In this document: piece after piece, positions 6,425 through 14,400 of the stretch
Layout of the letters: the number at the start of each line of letters is the position of its first letter
Numbering within the stretch: position 1 is the first letter of the stretch
Program-made: the position numbers and the translations under genes
DNA from: Ruminococcaceae bacterium UBA866
Lineage (GTDB): Bacteria; Bacillota; Clostridia; Oscillospirales; Ruminococcaceae
Length of the DNA: 17,880 bases
Direction: 5' to 3'
NCBI GenBank assembly: GCA_002295325.1
Contig: DBGA01000008.1
Coordinates: 15,311-33,190, forward strand
The notes under the pieces: generated by a model
Seen by the model: the letters and a program-made list of their open reading frames with translations, nothing else
Told to the model about the DNA's origin: nothing
Database searches by the model: none

Positions 6425-8887
6425 TTAATATGGTTTAAAGCTCTTTAGCCTTAATGCGTTTGCTAAAACCGATACCGAGCTTAACGACATCGCCGCTGCT
6501 GCAAGCATTGGGTTTAAGAGTGGACCACCAAACAGATAGAGTAATCCTGCGGCAACCGGAATTCCGGCTACGTTATACCCAAACGCCCAAAACAGGTTTT
6601 GCTTAATGTTGCGTATGGTGCTTTTACTTAGATGTATAGCCGTTGGCACATCCATTAGGTCGCTTCTCATAAGCACGATATCAGCAGATTCCATTGCCAC
6701 ATCAGTTCCCGAGCCAATTGCAATTCCAATATCTGCCTGAACAAGAGCAGGTGCATCATTAATTCCGTCTCCAACCATTGCTACCTTTTTCCCTTCGGCT
6801 TGCAGTTTTTTTACCTCGTTGGACTTATCCTGTGGCAAAACCTCAGCCAAAACCCTATCAATACCTACTTGCTTTGCGATTGCTTGGGCAGTTTTGCGAT
6901 TATCGCCTGTTATCATAGCAACCTCAATACCCATTGATTGCAGCTTTTTAATAGCCATTGCACTGCTTGGCTTAACCACATCAGCCACAGCGATAATGCC
7001 CGATATTTTATTGTCCATTGCAATATACATTGGAGTTTTTCCCTCGGTTGCAAGCTGGTCAGATTTGCTTTCAAGTGATTCAAGGGTAATACCCCTTTCA
7101 TCCATCAGTTTTCTGTTGCCGATAAGGGTGTGTATACCATCAATTTCAACCTCAATACCAAACCCGGGAATTGCCTCAAAACGATTTACTTTTAGGAATT
7201 CTAATTTCTCATTTTCAGCAGATTTTACAATAGCATCACCCAAAGGATGTTCTGAACCTTTTTCTGCAGATGCAGCCACTTGAAGTAGTCTTTCTCTTGA
7301 TACCTCGCCCACAGTGATGATATCCGTAACCTCCGGCTTACCTTCGGTTATAGTTCCTGTTTTGTCAAAAACGATTGTGTTTATTTTATGGGTGGCTTCG
7401 AGTGCCTCTCCACCCTTAATTAGTATTCCATATTCTGCACCTTTTCCTGTTCCAACCATAATAGCGGTTGGTGTGGCAAGCCCGAGTGCACATGGGCAGG
7501 CAATAACCAATACCGAAATGAATATTGTAAGCGCAAATACCAATGTCTGTCCAGCGATTAACCAAGCTAGAAAGGCAAGCACCGCAATCGCACAAACGAT
7601 AGGCACGAAATAGCCCGATACAATGTCAGCCATCTGTGCGATAGGAGCCTTTGAGCCTTGTGCATCCTCCACCAATTTGATAATTTGTGCAAGTGCAGTA
7701 TCGCCCCCCACTTTGGTAGCTTTAAATTGAATCATACCATTTTTATTGATACTGGCTGCAAAAACCTTGTCTCCAGCTTTTTTATCAATTGGCATACTTT
7801 CACCAGTCAACATGGATTCATCTATCGCAGTATGACCCTCTAAAACCACACCGTCTACCGGAATTTTATCGCCTGGTTTTACTATTATCACATCGCCAAT
7901 TTCGACTTCATCAATGGGCATTTCGACTTCTTTTCCTTCTTGTATTACAATCGCAGTTTTAGGGGAAAGTCCCATTAACTTTTTAATTGCCTCAGAGGTC
8001 TTTCCTTTTGATACTGCCTCTAGCGATTTTCCAAGCAGTATTAATGTAATAATTACGCCTGCTGACTCAAAGTACAATCCCTCCACCGCGCCATGGTTTC
8101 CAATAGCGATTTGATAGGCGGAGTATAAGCTATATATAATAGCAGAGGTTGTTCCTATAGCAATCAGCGAATCCATATTAGGACTTCGCTGGAAGAGGGC
8201 TTTGAATCCCACCGTATAGAACTTGTACCCCACTATTATGATTGGTATTGTCAAAATAATTTGTGCAATCGCATAGTTTAGTGGATGATGCATCGGGTCT
8301 AGAAAACTTGGAATTGGAGCGTTCAGCCACATAATCATAGATCCCATTGTCAAATACAACAGAGGAATTCCAAACACTGCCGATATGGTGAATTTTGTCC
8401 AAAGGGTTTTTATCTCTTTTTCCTTACGTAGCTTATCTTCATCAACGGAATTTTTTTTCTCAATTTCAAGTGGTTTATACCCTAATTTTTCAATGGATTG
8501 CTTTATTACAGAAAGTCTAACAACCTGTGAGTCATATTCTATAGTTGCCTTTTCTGTAGCCAGATTAACTGAAATTTTTTCTAAACCCTCAAGCTTACCA
8601 ATTACCTTTTCTATTCTTTGTGAACAAGCAGCACAGGTCATGCCCCCAATTGGGATTGTAACAACGTTTTGTGGGGTTTCCCCGATAACACCATATCCAA
8701 CTTTTTCTATCGTATCTTTAATTGTTTGCATAGATGACTTTTGATTGTCAAATTCAACTGATAGCTTTTCTGTAGCAACATTGACAGATGCATTTGTTAC
8801 ACCATCAAGCTTACCTACTGCTTTTTCAATTCTTTGTGCACAAGCCGCACAAGTCATACCGCTAATTTTCATGTTTTCTTTCTCCAT
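6425..8887 (-). CDS. copA: Copper-exporting P1B-type ATPase
   Basis: Inner-membrane Cu(I)-exporting ATPase, 820 residues. Two N-terminal HMA domains carry GMTCAAC sites (C13/C16 and C85/C88). The membrane region begins near residue 165. The actuator loop has TGES (361-364). The metal-translocating CPC lies at 464-466. The phosphorylation site is D508 in DKTGT, the nucleotide domain has SEHP (545-548), and the hinge is GDGIND (706-711). The last two helices hold YN (771-772) and MSLSS (800-804), the Cu(I)-type signature. All catalytic residues are intact. The ATG at 8887 has a weak upstream site (GGTAGG); a second in-frame ATG at codon 6 follows GGAGAAAG and may be the true start. It lies 56 bases after csoR and is controlled by the CsoR box at 9298-9316. 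Confidence 0.96.
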   Translation of the reverse strand: MEKENMKISGMTCAACAQRIEKAVGKLDGVTNASVNVATEKLSVEFDNQKSSMQTIKDTIEKVGYGVIGETPQNVVTIPIGGMTCAACSQRIEKVIGKLEGLEKISVNLATEKATIEYDSQVVRLSVIKQSIEKLGYKPLEIEKKNSVDEDKLRKEKEIKTLWTKFTISAVFGIPLLYLTMGSMIMWLNAPIPSFLDPMHHPLNYAIAQIILTIPIIIVGYKFYTVGFKALFQRSPNMDSLIAIGTTSAIIYSLYSAYQIAIGNHGAVEGLYFESAGVIITLILLGKSLEAVSKGKTSEAIKKLMGLSPKTAIVIQEGKEVEMPIDEVEIGDVIIVKPGDKIPVDGVVLEGHTAIDESMLTGESMPIDKKAGDKVFAASINKNGMIQFKATKVGGDTALAQIIKLVEDAQGSKAPIAQMADIVSGYFVPIVCAIAVLAFLAWLIAGQTLVFALTIFISVLVIACPCALGLATPTAIMVGTGKGAEYGILIKGGEALEATHKINTIVFDKTGTITEGKPEVTDIITVGEVSRERLLQVAASAEKGSEHPLGDAIVKSAENEKLEFLKVNRFEAIPGFGIEVEIDGIHTLIGNRKLMDERGITLESLESKSDQLATEGKTPMYIAMDNKISGIIAVADVVKPSSAMAIKKLQSMGIEVAMITGDNRKTAQAIAKQVGIDRVLAEVLPQDKSNEVKKLQAEGKKVAMVGDGINDAPALVQADIGIAIGSGTDVAMESADIVLMRSDLMDVPTAIHLSKSTIRNIKQNLFWAFGYNVAGIPVAAGLLYLFGGPLLNPMLAAAAMSLSSVSVLANALRLKSFKPY

Positions 8888-8943
8888 GAAATACCTACCC
8901 TTTCTTATTTTATTGCAGTTGCTCTATATCATTATGTAAATGA

Positions 8944-9270
8944 TTAAAGCAACTTTCCGATGGTAATGAGCAGTTCATCGACTATCTCGTCTTCACCAGC
9001 TCTAATTTTTTTAACCAAACACCCTTTGATATGATTTTCCAAAACAAGTTTGCTTACAGAATTTAACGCAGATTGTGCCGCCGCAATTTGATGAAATACA
9101 TCATCACAGTATGCATCTTTTTCAATCATACCTTTTATTCCACGCACTTGACCCTCTACACGATTAAGCCTTGTTATCAGTCCCTTTTTCAACTTTTCTT
9201 CACGTTCTGTCATTCTTTCACTGCATTCACCTGATTTGCAGGAAACTTTGATATCTTTATTTTTATCCAT
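8944..9270 (-). CDS. csoR: Copper-sensing repressor CsoR
   Basis: All-helical Cu(I)-responsive repressor of 108 residues (CsoR/RcnR family). The conserved start RLNRVEGQVRGI (34-45) is followed by the metal ligands C55, H80 and C84. The 25- and 4-residue spacings match the Cu(I)-binding C-H-C set of known CsoR proteins. Cu(I) binding releases DNA and derepresses export. An unusual N-terminal extension holds two further Cys (C11 and C16 in CKSGEC). AGGAGA precedes the ATG. It is the first gene of the csoR-copA-copZ operon, and a matching palindrome overlaps the predicted start site, so it should be autoregulated. Relatives sensing nickel or formaldehyde have different ligand sets, and the copper ATPase neighbour fits CsoR. 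Confidence 0.94.
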   Translation of the reverse strand: MDKNKDIKVSCKSGECSERMTEREEKLKKGLITRLNRVEGQVRGIKGMIEKDAYCDDVFHQIAAAQSALNSVSKLVLENHIKGCLVKKIRAGEDEIVDELLITIGKLL

Positions 9271-9297
9271 AAATGATTTCTCCTAGCAGTTTTATAC

Positions 9298-9316
9298 TAT
9301 ACCCGTGTAAGGTATA
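9298..9316. promoter_or_regulatory. CsoR-type operator
   Basis: A perfect inverted repeat TATACC-N7-GGTATA, with a C extending the left arm (TATACCC), resembles CsoR boxes of Firmicutes. It lies just downstream of the -10 element at 9322-9327 on the minus strand, covering the expected transcription start of csoR. Position and neighbour support the call; no binding data are available. Confidence 0.72.
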
Positions 9317-9321
9317 TTTAT

Positions 9322-9350
9322 ATAATAATATATCAAATTAAATTTGTCAA
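9322..9350 (-). promoter_or_regulatory. Sigma-A promoter of the csoR-copA-copZ operon
   Basis: On the minus strand a perfect -35 TTGACA (9345-9350) is separated by 17 bases from a -10 TATTAT (9322-9327). Transcription should start near 9315, inside the CsoR box, with about 45 bases of leader before csoR. Confidence 0.75.
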
Positions 9351-9440
9351 CACTAATTGATACTATTTTAGTGTTTTATGCTTATTCCAATATTTTATAC
9401 AACTTTTATTATAGCTACAGAGATAAATGATAAAACATAT

Positions 9441-9469
9441 TTGAATTTTTTGTAATAATATGTTAAAAT
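9441..9469 (+). promoter_or_regulatory. Probable sigma-A-type promoter of sigI-rsgI
   Basis: TTGAAT (9441-9446), a 17-base spacer and TAAAAT (9464-9469) precede the sigI coding region. A 15-base dyad, ATTTGT-TAT-ACAAAT (9468-9482), directly follows the -10 box and could hold a regulator. No C-rich -35 or CGAA-type -10 of the kind known for SigI-dependent promoters is obvious in this gap. The area is AT-rich, so confidence is moderate. Confidence 0.5.
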
Positions 9470-9489
9470 TTGTTATACAAATATTTTAT

Positions 9490-10245
9490 ATGAATAAAAC
9501 AAGCACTGAAAAGGTGGGGCAAAGATTGCGAGACATAGATATTGAAGCTGTGGCATCAAAAGACAATGAGAAGTTTTTTAATAATTTTCTTAATAAAAAT
9601 CATGCATTTATACAAAAATGCATTTACAAAAACATAAACCGATATGTCACAAAATCTTGTGATGAATGGTCGATTGCAGTGATTGCTTTTTCTCAGGCTG
9701 TAGCGGACTATAATATTGATAAAGGAAGTTTTTATAGTTTTTCAGAGCAAATTATTAGCCGTAGATTAATTGACTATTATAGGTCTCAAAGAAAATATTC
9801 TGCTGAAATTCTTGTTAATCCCAATGTTTTTGATACTGATTCCGAGCAAGATGAAGATGATATTTCCATTCAAATCGAGGTTTCAAAAAAAGTTTCCTTT
9901 ACCTCTGATAATTCATTAAGATATGAAATTGAAGCGGCAAACGAAGTTTTCTTAAGATTTGGATTTAGCTTTTATGAACTCACAAATTATTCTCCTAAAG
10001 CTAAAAAAACGAAGACTGCATGTGCTAAAGCCGTAAAATACATTCTTGACAACCCTATTCTTTTAAATGAAATTTATCACACTAAACAGTTGCCACTAAA
10101 AATAATTGAAAAAAACACAAAGCTACCCCGAAAAATATTAGATCGTCACCGAAAATATATAATAGCGGCAACAGAAATACTTTCCGGAGAGTATCTCTAC
10201 TTGTCTGAATATATGCGGTCAATCAGAGAGGAGTTTGAAAAATGA
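9490..10245 (+). CDS. sigI: RNA polymerase sigma factor SigI
   Basis: Alternative sigma-70-family factor directing polymerase to stress or polysaccharide-responsive promoters in Bacillus and cellulolytic clostridia. From the ATG at 9490 it has 251 residues. The region-2-like part contains EWSIAVIAFSQAVADYN followed by the RRLIDYYRSQRK helix. The C-terminal part has the SigI-specific FSFYELTNYSPK and the block TKQLPLKIIEKNTKLPRK, then RHRKYIIAATEILSGEYLYL. No classical region 4 is present, as expected for SigI. The start is uncertain: an upstream ATG at 9460 overlaps the predicted -10 box, the ATG at 9490 lacks a ribosome binding site, and a TTG at 9526 follows AAGGTGG with good spacing. Its stop overlaps the rsgI start by 4 bp (ATGA), so the two are translationally coupled. 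Confidence 0.9.
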   Translation: MNKTSTEKVGQRLRDIDIEAVASKDNEKFFNNFLNKNHAFIQKCIYKNINRYVTKSCDEWSIAVIAFSQAVADYNIDKGSFYSFSEQIISRRLIDYYRSQRKYSAEILVNPNVFDTDSEQDEDDISIQIEVSKKVSFTSDNSLRYEIEAANEVFLRFGFSFYELTNYSPKAKKTKTACAKAVKYILDNPILLNEIYHTKQLPLKIIEKNTKLPRKILDRHRKYIIAATEILSGEYLYLSEYMRSIREEFEK

Positions 10246-11249
10246 AAGCAGTTATAGTCGAAATTAAAGAAAATCATGCTGCAATTCTTTCTGACGATGG
10301 TTGCATAAGTAAAGTGAAAAATAATAATTATGCGATTGGACAGGTGATTGAAATGAAAAAGACAGTAAAGTTTAGTAAATTTGCAAAAATTGCAGTAGCA
10401 GCATTTATTGTAGTGTGTGGCGGAGCTAGTGTTTGTGCCTATTCAACCCCTACTACATATGTAAGCCTTGATGTTAACCCGTCAATAGAATATTCCCTAA
10501 ATATGTTTGACAGAGTACTTTCTGTCAAAGCTGTTAACGATGACGGTACTGAAATTCTCAAAGAAATTAATTTTAATAATTTAAGTAACAAAACCATTGA
10601 CAATGCCGTTGCTATTACCGTTGATAGAATAGCAAAAGACGGATACTTTGACGGTGATACTACCGGTGGAATTGTTATATCTACCTCTGGAAAAGATCTT
10701 AAGAAAGCAAGCAAGCTTGCTGAGAAGCTAAAACGTGTTTCTGAGAAAACCTGTGAAGTAGGTAGTAACAAGGTGGAAGTTGAAGCTTTTGGCATAGGCA
10801 AACAGCGTGTTGACGAAGCTAAATTATTAGGAATAACTCCTGGTAAGCTTAGACTTATTGAAAAATTAAAGGAAAGCTCTGCTAATCCCGAAAGTATTAA
10901 TGTGTCTGAGTGGGTTAATAAGTCTGTCAAAGAGATTATGAAAGCGATAAAAGAGAATAATAAAGCTAATCATTCTACTTCAAAATCCGAGGATGACGAA
11001 GATGATATAGACGATGTAGATGATGTAGACGATGAAGATGATATAGACGATAAAGACGATAAAGACGATAAAGATGATAAAAACGATAAAGACGATGAAG
11101 ACGATGAAGGCGATGACGACGGAATTACATCATCAAGTTCAATAAAGAAGAATACTCCTGCTGTAAATTCAAATTCAAACAAAGTTGAAAACGCTAGCAA
11201 AAATAATGAAATTTCTAAACCAGATAAATCAAATAAAGCTAAAAACTAA
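10242..11249 (+). CDS. rsgI: Anti-sigma-I factor RsgI with Asp-rich extracytoplasmic tail
   Basis: Single-pass membrane anti-sigma factor, 335 residues, that holds SigI until an outside signal triggers its proteolysis. Residues 1-40 form the cytoplasmic RsgI_N domain (VIVEIKENHAAILSDDGCIS is characteristic). One membrane helix lies at about 48-67. The conserved juxtamembrane domain follows, with SLDVNPSIEYSLN; N79-P80 is the Asn-Pro bond where RsgI proteins are reported to self-cleave. The predicted outside part continues to about 240 and then enters thirteen Asp-Asp-X triplets (251-289), followed by a Ser/Asn/Lys-rich end. No carbohydrate-binding, PA14 or hydrolase domain is seen, unlike sensors of Clostridium thermocellum. 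The gene overlaps sigI by 4 bp, and a terminator stem begins inside its last codons. The inducing ligand is unknown. Confidence 0.9.
   Translation: MKAVIVEIKENHAAILSDDGCISKVKNNNYAIGQVIEMKKTVKFSKFAKIAVAAFIVVCGGASVCAYSTPTTYVSLDVNPSIEYSLNMFDRVLSVKAVNDDGTEILKEINFNNLSNKTIDNAVAITVDRIAKDGYFDGDTTGGIVISTSGKDLKKASKLAEKLKRVSEKTCEVGSNKVEVEAFGIGKQRVDEAKLLGITPGKLRLIEKLKESSANPESINVSEWVNKSVKEIMKAIKENNKANHSTSKSEDDEDDIDDVDDVDDEDDIDDKDDKDDKDDKNDKDDEDDEGDDDGITSSSSIKKNTPAVNSNSNKVENASKNNEISKPDKSNKAKN
10992..11108 (+). repeat. Thirteen 9-bp tandem repeats encoding (Asp-Asp-X)13 in RsgI
   Basis: Thirteen in-frame 9-base units of the form GAY-GAT-NNN encode DDE, DDI, DDV, DDV, DDE, DDI, four DDK, NDK, DDE and DDE. 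Third-codon variation (GAT/GAC) shows some divergence, but the middle units (GACGATAAA) are nearly identical. Unit gain or loss would keep the frame, so tail length could vary between strains. Reading the opposite strand gives a Ser-rich open frame that is only a shadow of this repeat. Confidence 0.9.
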
Positions 11250-11268
11250 TAATTTGTTATTTAGCTTT
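11235..11268 (+). terminator. Intrinsic terminator overlapping the 3' end of rsgI
   Basis: AAAGCTAAA (11235-11243) pairs with TTTAGCTTT (11260-11268) around a 16-base loop containing the rsgI stop codon, followed by TTATTTT. The stem is short and AT-rich, so termination may be incomplete; a stronger hairpin follows at 11367-11400. Confidence 0.55.
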
Positions 11269-11366
11269 TTATTTTGAAGTGTATATTCGATCATAATCCC
11301 ATAATTGATTAAACAATAATATACATTGTCGAAATTTAATGGATTTTTAACCATGGAATATAAATA

Positions 11367-11400
11367 ACAAAACCCACCCGTTAATACGGGTGGGTTTTGT
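11367..11400. terminator. Strong bidirectional terminator between convergent operons
   Basis: A 15-bp perfect stem with a GC-rich middle (CCCACCCGT against ACGGGTGGG) and a 4-base loop is flanked by A's on the left and T's on the right, so each strand reads stem plus T run. It ends the sigI-rsgI unit on the plus strand and the phosphorylase operon on the minus strand, whose last stop lies 94 bases away. Nothing else was recognised in 11269-11494. Confidence 0.9.
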
Positions 11401-11494
11401 TTATGATTTAACGCTTAGATATTTTCTTTAAAATAAATTTAATGCCATCACATATAAAATAATACTAATTCGTTTCTTTTATTTTAACCCCATT

Positions 11495-14400
11495 CTAATC
11501 TAAAACAACTTTGATTGATACTATATTTTCTCGGTCTCTGATTTCTCTAGCCATTTCCCCTTTAATTGTATCGCCATCAATAATTATTTCACCACTCTGT
11601 TTTTCAATAAATATTTTAACTGGCTTCACAGAATGCTCTCCATATGTATTTTTGCAGGTCTTGTTTAAATAAGTAACAGGAATTTTACCAAGTAGTATGA
11701 ACATTACCTCTGCATTTTCATTGAACAATCTACTGTGCAAAACAGGTGAAAAGGTGAGGCAAAGCTCCCCATCATCATCAACATAAAAACATTTTTTACC
11801 TAAAAACATTTCATTTCTCATAGATAGTACCTCAGCAGTACTACCAGACAAGCGTGATATAAAGCCCCGTCCCCATACTGTTGGATCAGGATTTCTTGAA
11901 GAGGCAATAAAAGAGGAGTTTTCATATATACTTCTGCCATAAACCTCAGGATCCATAAATGGCACAAGACCAGTTTCAATCTCTTTATAGAACTCGTCAT
12001 ATAGTCCTGCTTGTAGCACGCCGAGCAAATATTTATAGCTCATGTGCGTAAACACTGACTCTCGCTCCAACCATCCAGCAGTGAACGCTCGGATGCGTCC
12101 AATACCATAGTCTTCAGCATCAAGTGGCACAGAGGTTTTATACATTTTTAGCTTTTCATCATAGCATTCACTTGCTAATACCTTGTTGTATAACTCCCTT
12201 GCAGATTTTGTATCATCAAGTGTTTTCATCATTCTAGCGGGAGCCTCCAAAAATAGCGGCAATGCTCTTGCCGAAAATCCAGTTGGCATACACTCATCTT
12301 TCAAGCCCAAAGCCTCAAAGATGATAAATGTAGGTATAATCCCTCCACCAAGCTGCTCTGCTTTAGAAATACCTTTGTTAATACGCTCTAAAAAAGCTGT
12401 TAGCATTTCAGTAACTTCTGCATAAGTAAGTTTTGTTGTTTTGCCACTAAACCCATTTATACCATTTTTATAAAGATTTTCTCTATAATCTTCTCTTATA
12501 TCAGAGCTTTTTTCCCAATACAAAAAGCTATCTGATATATCTTGGATAGAATTTAGCTGCTTCAATAGTTCACATATTTCTAATGGAAGTGTTATCTCTT
12601 GATAATCTTTTTGACTTAGTGCAAAGGCTATGATTCTTTTTAGTTCAATGGTTTCAGACATCCCACTGCCAAAGAAAAACGGCACACCATTCATAGCATC
12701 ATTCCAGCCTGGCTTCCCACCCTCCATTTCTATTCCACAGCTAGCAGGGTCAAGGGCTGAAAACTTTGTGGCAATTAATAACAAAAGCTTACTAAAAACA
12801 GATGTCTTTATCATGTTACCACTGTTATCCAATAGCCAACTGCCCTTGCTCGCCTGAACCTCTTTAATGCTTTCTTTTTGGCGTAGCTTCCCGTTTATTA
12901 TCTTATAACGCTCTGCTCTAGGCAAAACCTCCACATTGTTATAAAAAATCGCACACTTATTTTCTTCAAAAAGTAAATCCTGCATTTTATCTGGAAAAAT
13001 TTTAGCATAGCTCTCAATTAAGTCAAGATTATATGTAAAGTGGTCACTCCAATAACCCTCTTTAAAGTTGGCATCTAGGTGGGTTTCGCATAAATCGAGA
13101 AGCGATGATAAGTTCTCATCTGAATTGGCATTGCTTTGCTTTAATGCAAGATAAAGCTCACCTACCGTAAATGGCTTATCTGCAAACTTGCTATCAACAC
13201 CAAGCTTTGCAAGCTCTGCTTTAGCATCACCCTTATTAATAAACATAAGCTTAATGCCCATAATCTCAAGAGGATTATAGCCATCTGCGCCAATCAAACC
13301 CATAAAGGTTACTACGTTAAATTCCCCAGCCTCTGGAGTAAATAACACGTCATTTCTTCTATTTTGGTTGACATCTCTGAAGTTCCCGTTGCCTTGGCTA
13401 TAGGGCTCTGCAGAAAGGCTGAAAAAATTGTAATCTCGCTCTGGATCACCATGTTTGCGTGAGAATAAGTGTACAACCTTTTTATTTTCATTTCCCATTA
13501 CAACAGGAAAACCACCACGCAAAACATTGTCAAGATAGCTTTGTTTAAAGTAATTGTCAAGCTCCTTGGATGAAGTTGATGTTTGGGCGGCAAAGGTAAT
13601 TTCGCTTGCAATTTCACTAGCACGTTTTTGTGCCTTGTCTATATATTCTTCGTTACAGAGCTTCTTATAATTCTCCAAAATAATCTGTGGAGTATTTGCA
13701 AAGCCAAAATATGAGGTAAAACTAATATTATCAACAAGTGTTGATGATATTGGGGTGAACACGCAAGGGTATCTGTTTGCAGGATATTCCTTTATTTTTC
13801 TTAGTTCATCTATAGAGTTTGTCTTAAAAAGCCAAGGGAATGTAGCGGTTTCATCATCGCCAAAGACAACCCTTGTATCAATAATTGGACGGATAACACC
13901 CCCCTTTTCATCTGTGGACAGGGCAAAATATGCAGCACAACTCTCCAATACCTCCGCCTCGTCACACGGCATTGAGCGAGTATTAAACATAGGTATGTTA
14001 TCAGCTGGCCAAGTTATTTCCGCCCAGCTTCTAAACAGATTTGACGTTTCCTTAAAATTATGATTTTCTATCCCGTAAGGTATTAACTGCCCCATTCCAT
14101 CAAGAAGTTCAAAATCAAATGGCTTATCTGATAGATTTTTCAAAGTAACGCGTCTAACAAGTGCCGGAAACTCTTCATCAGGCAAAATAAAATATTGAAT
14201 TACAGTAGAAACCTTTATATCTTGATTTTCTTCCTCTATCGATAAACTGTTCATGTTAACTGTCATTTTGCGTGTAATATTCTTATTATCACTTGGTGCA
14301 AAAAGTTCCGTTACAACACCATCTTTTTTCAAAAAGGTTCTAAACCCATCTTGAGATACACGCCTATATGCGAGGTTTGCAGGTGAAAATTCCATGATAG

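Noticed and set aside
6819..7283. Plus-strand open frames opposite copA
   Set aside because: Shadow frames of a fully intact P-type ATPase gene.
9361..9489. Riboswitch or small RNA upstream of sigI
   Set aside because: The gap is too short and AT-rich, with only a promoter and a small dyad; no conserved riboswitch core is recognisable.
10439..10930. Minus-strand open frame of 163 codons opposite rsgI
   Set aside because: Low-complexity Ser/Leu-rich translation with no ribosome binding site, antisense to a clear RsgI coding region.
10992..11108. Tandem repeats considered as a CRISPR-like array
   Set aside because: Units are 9 bases, directly adjacent with no spacers, in frame and coding; no cas genes are nearby.
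10970..11200. Minus-strand Ser-rich open frame
   Set aside because: It is the complement of the GAY codon repeat, which reads as Ser codons on the other strand.
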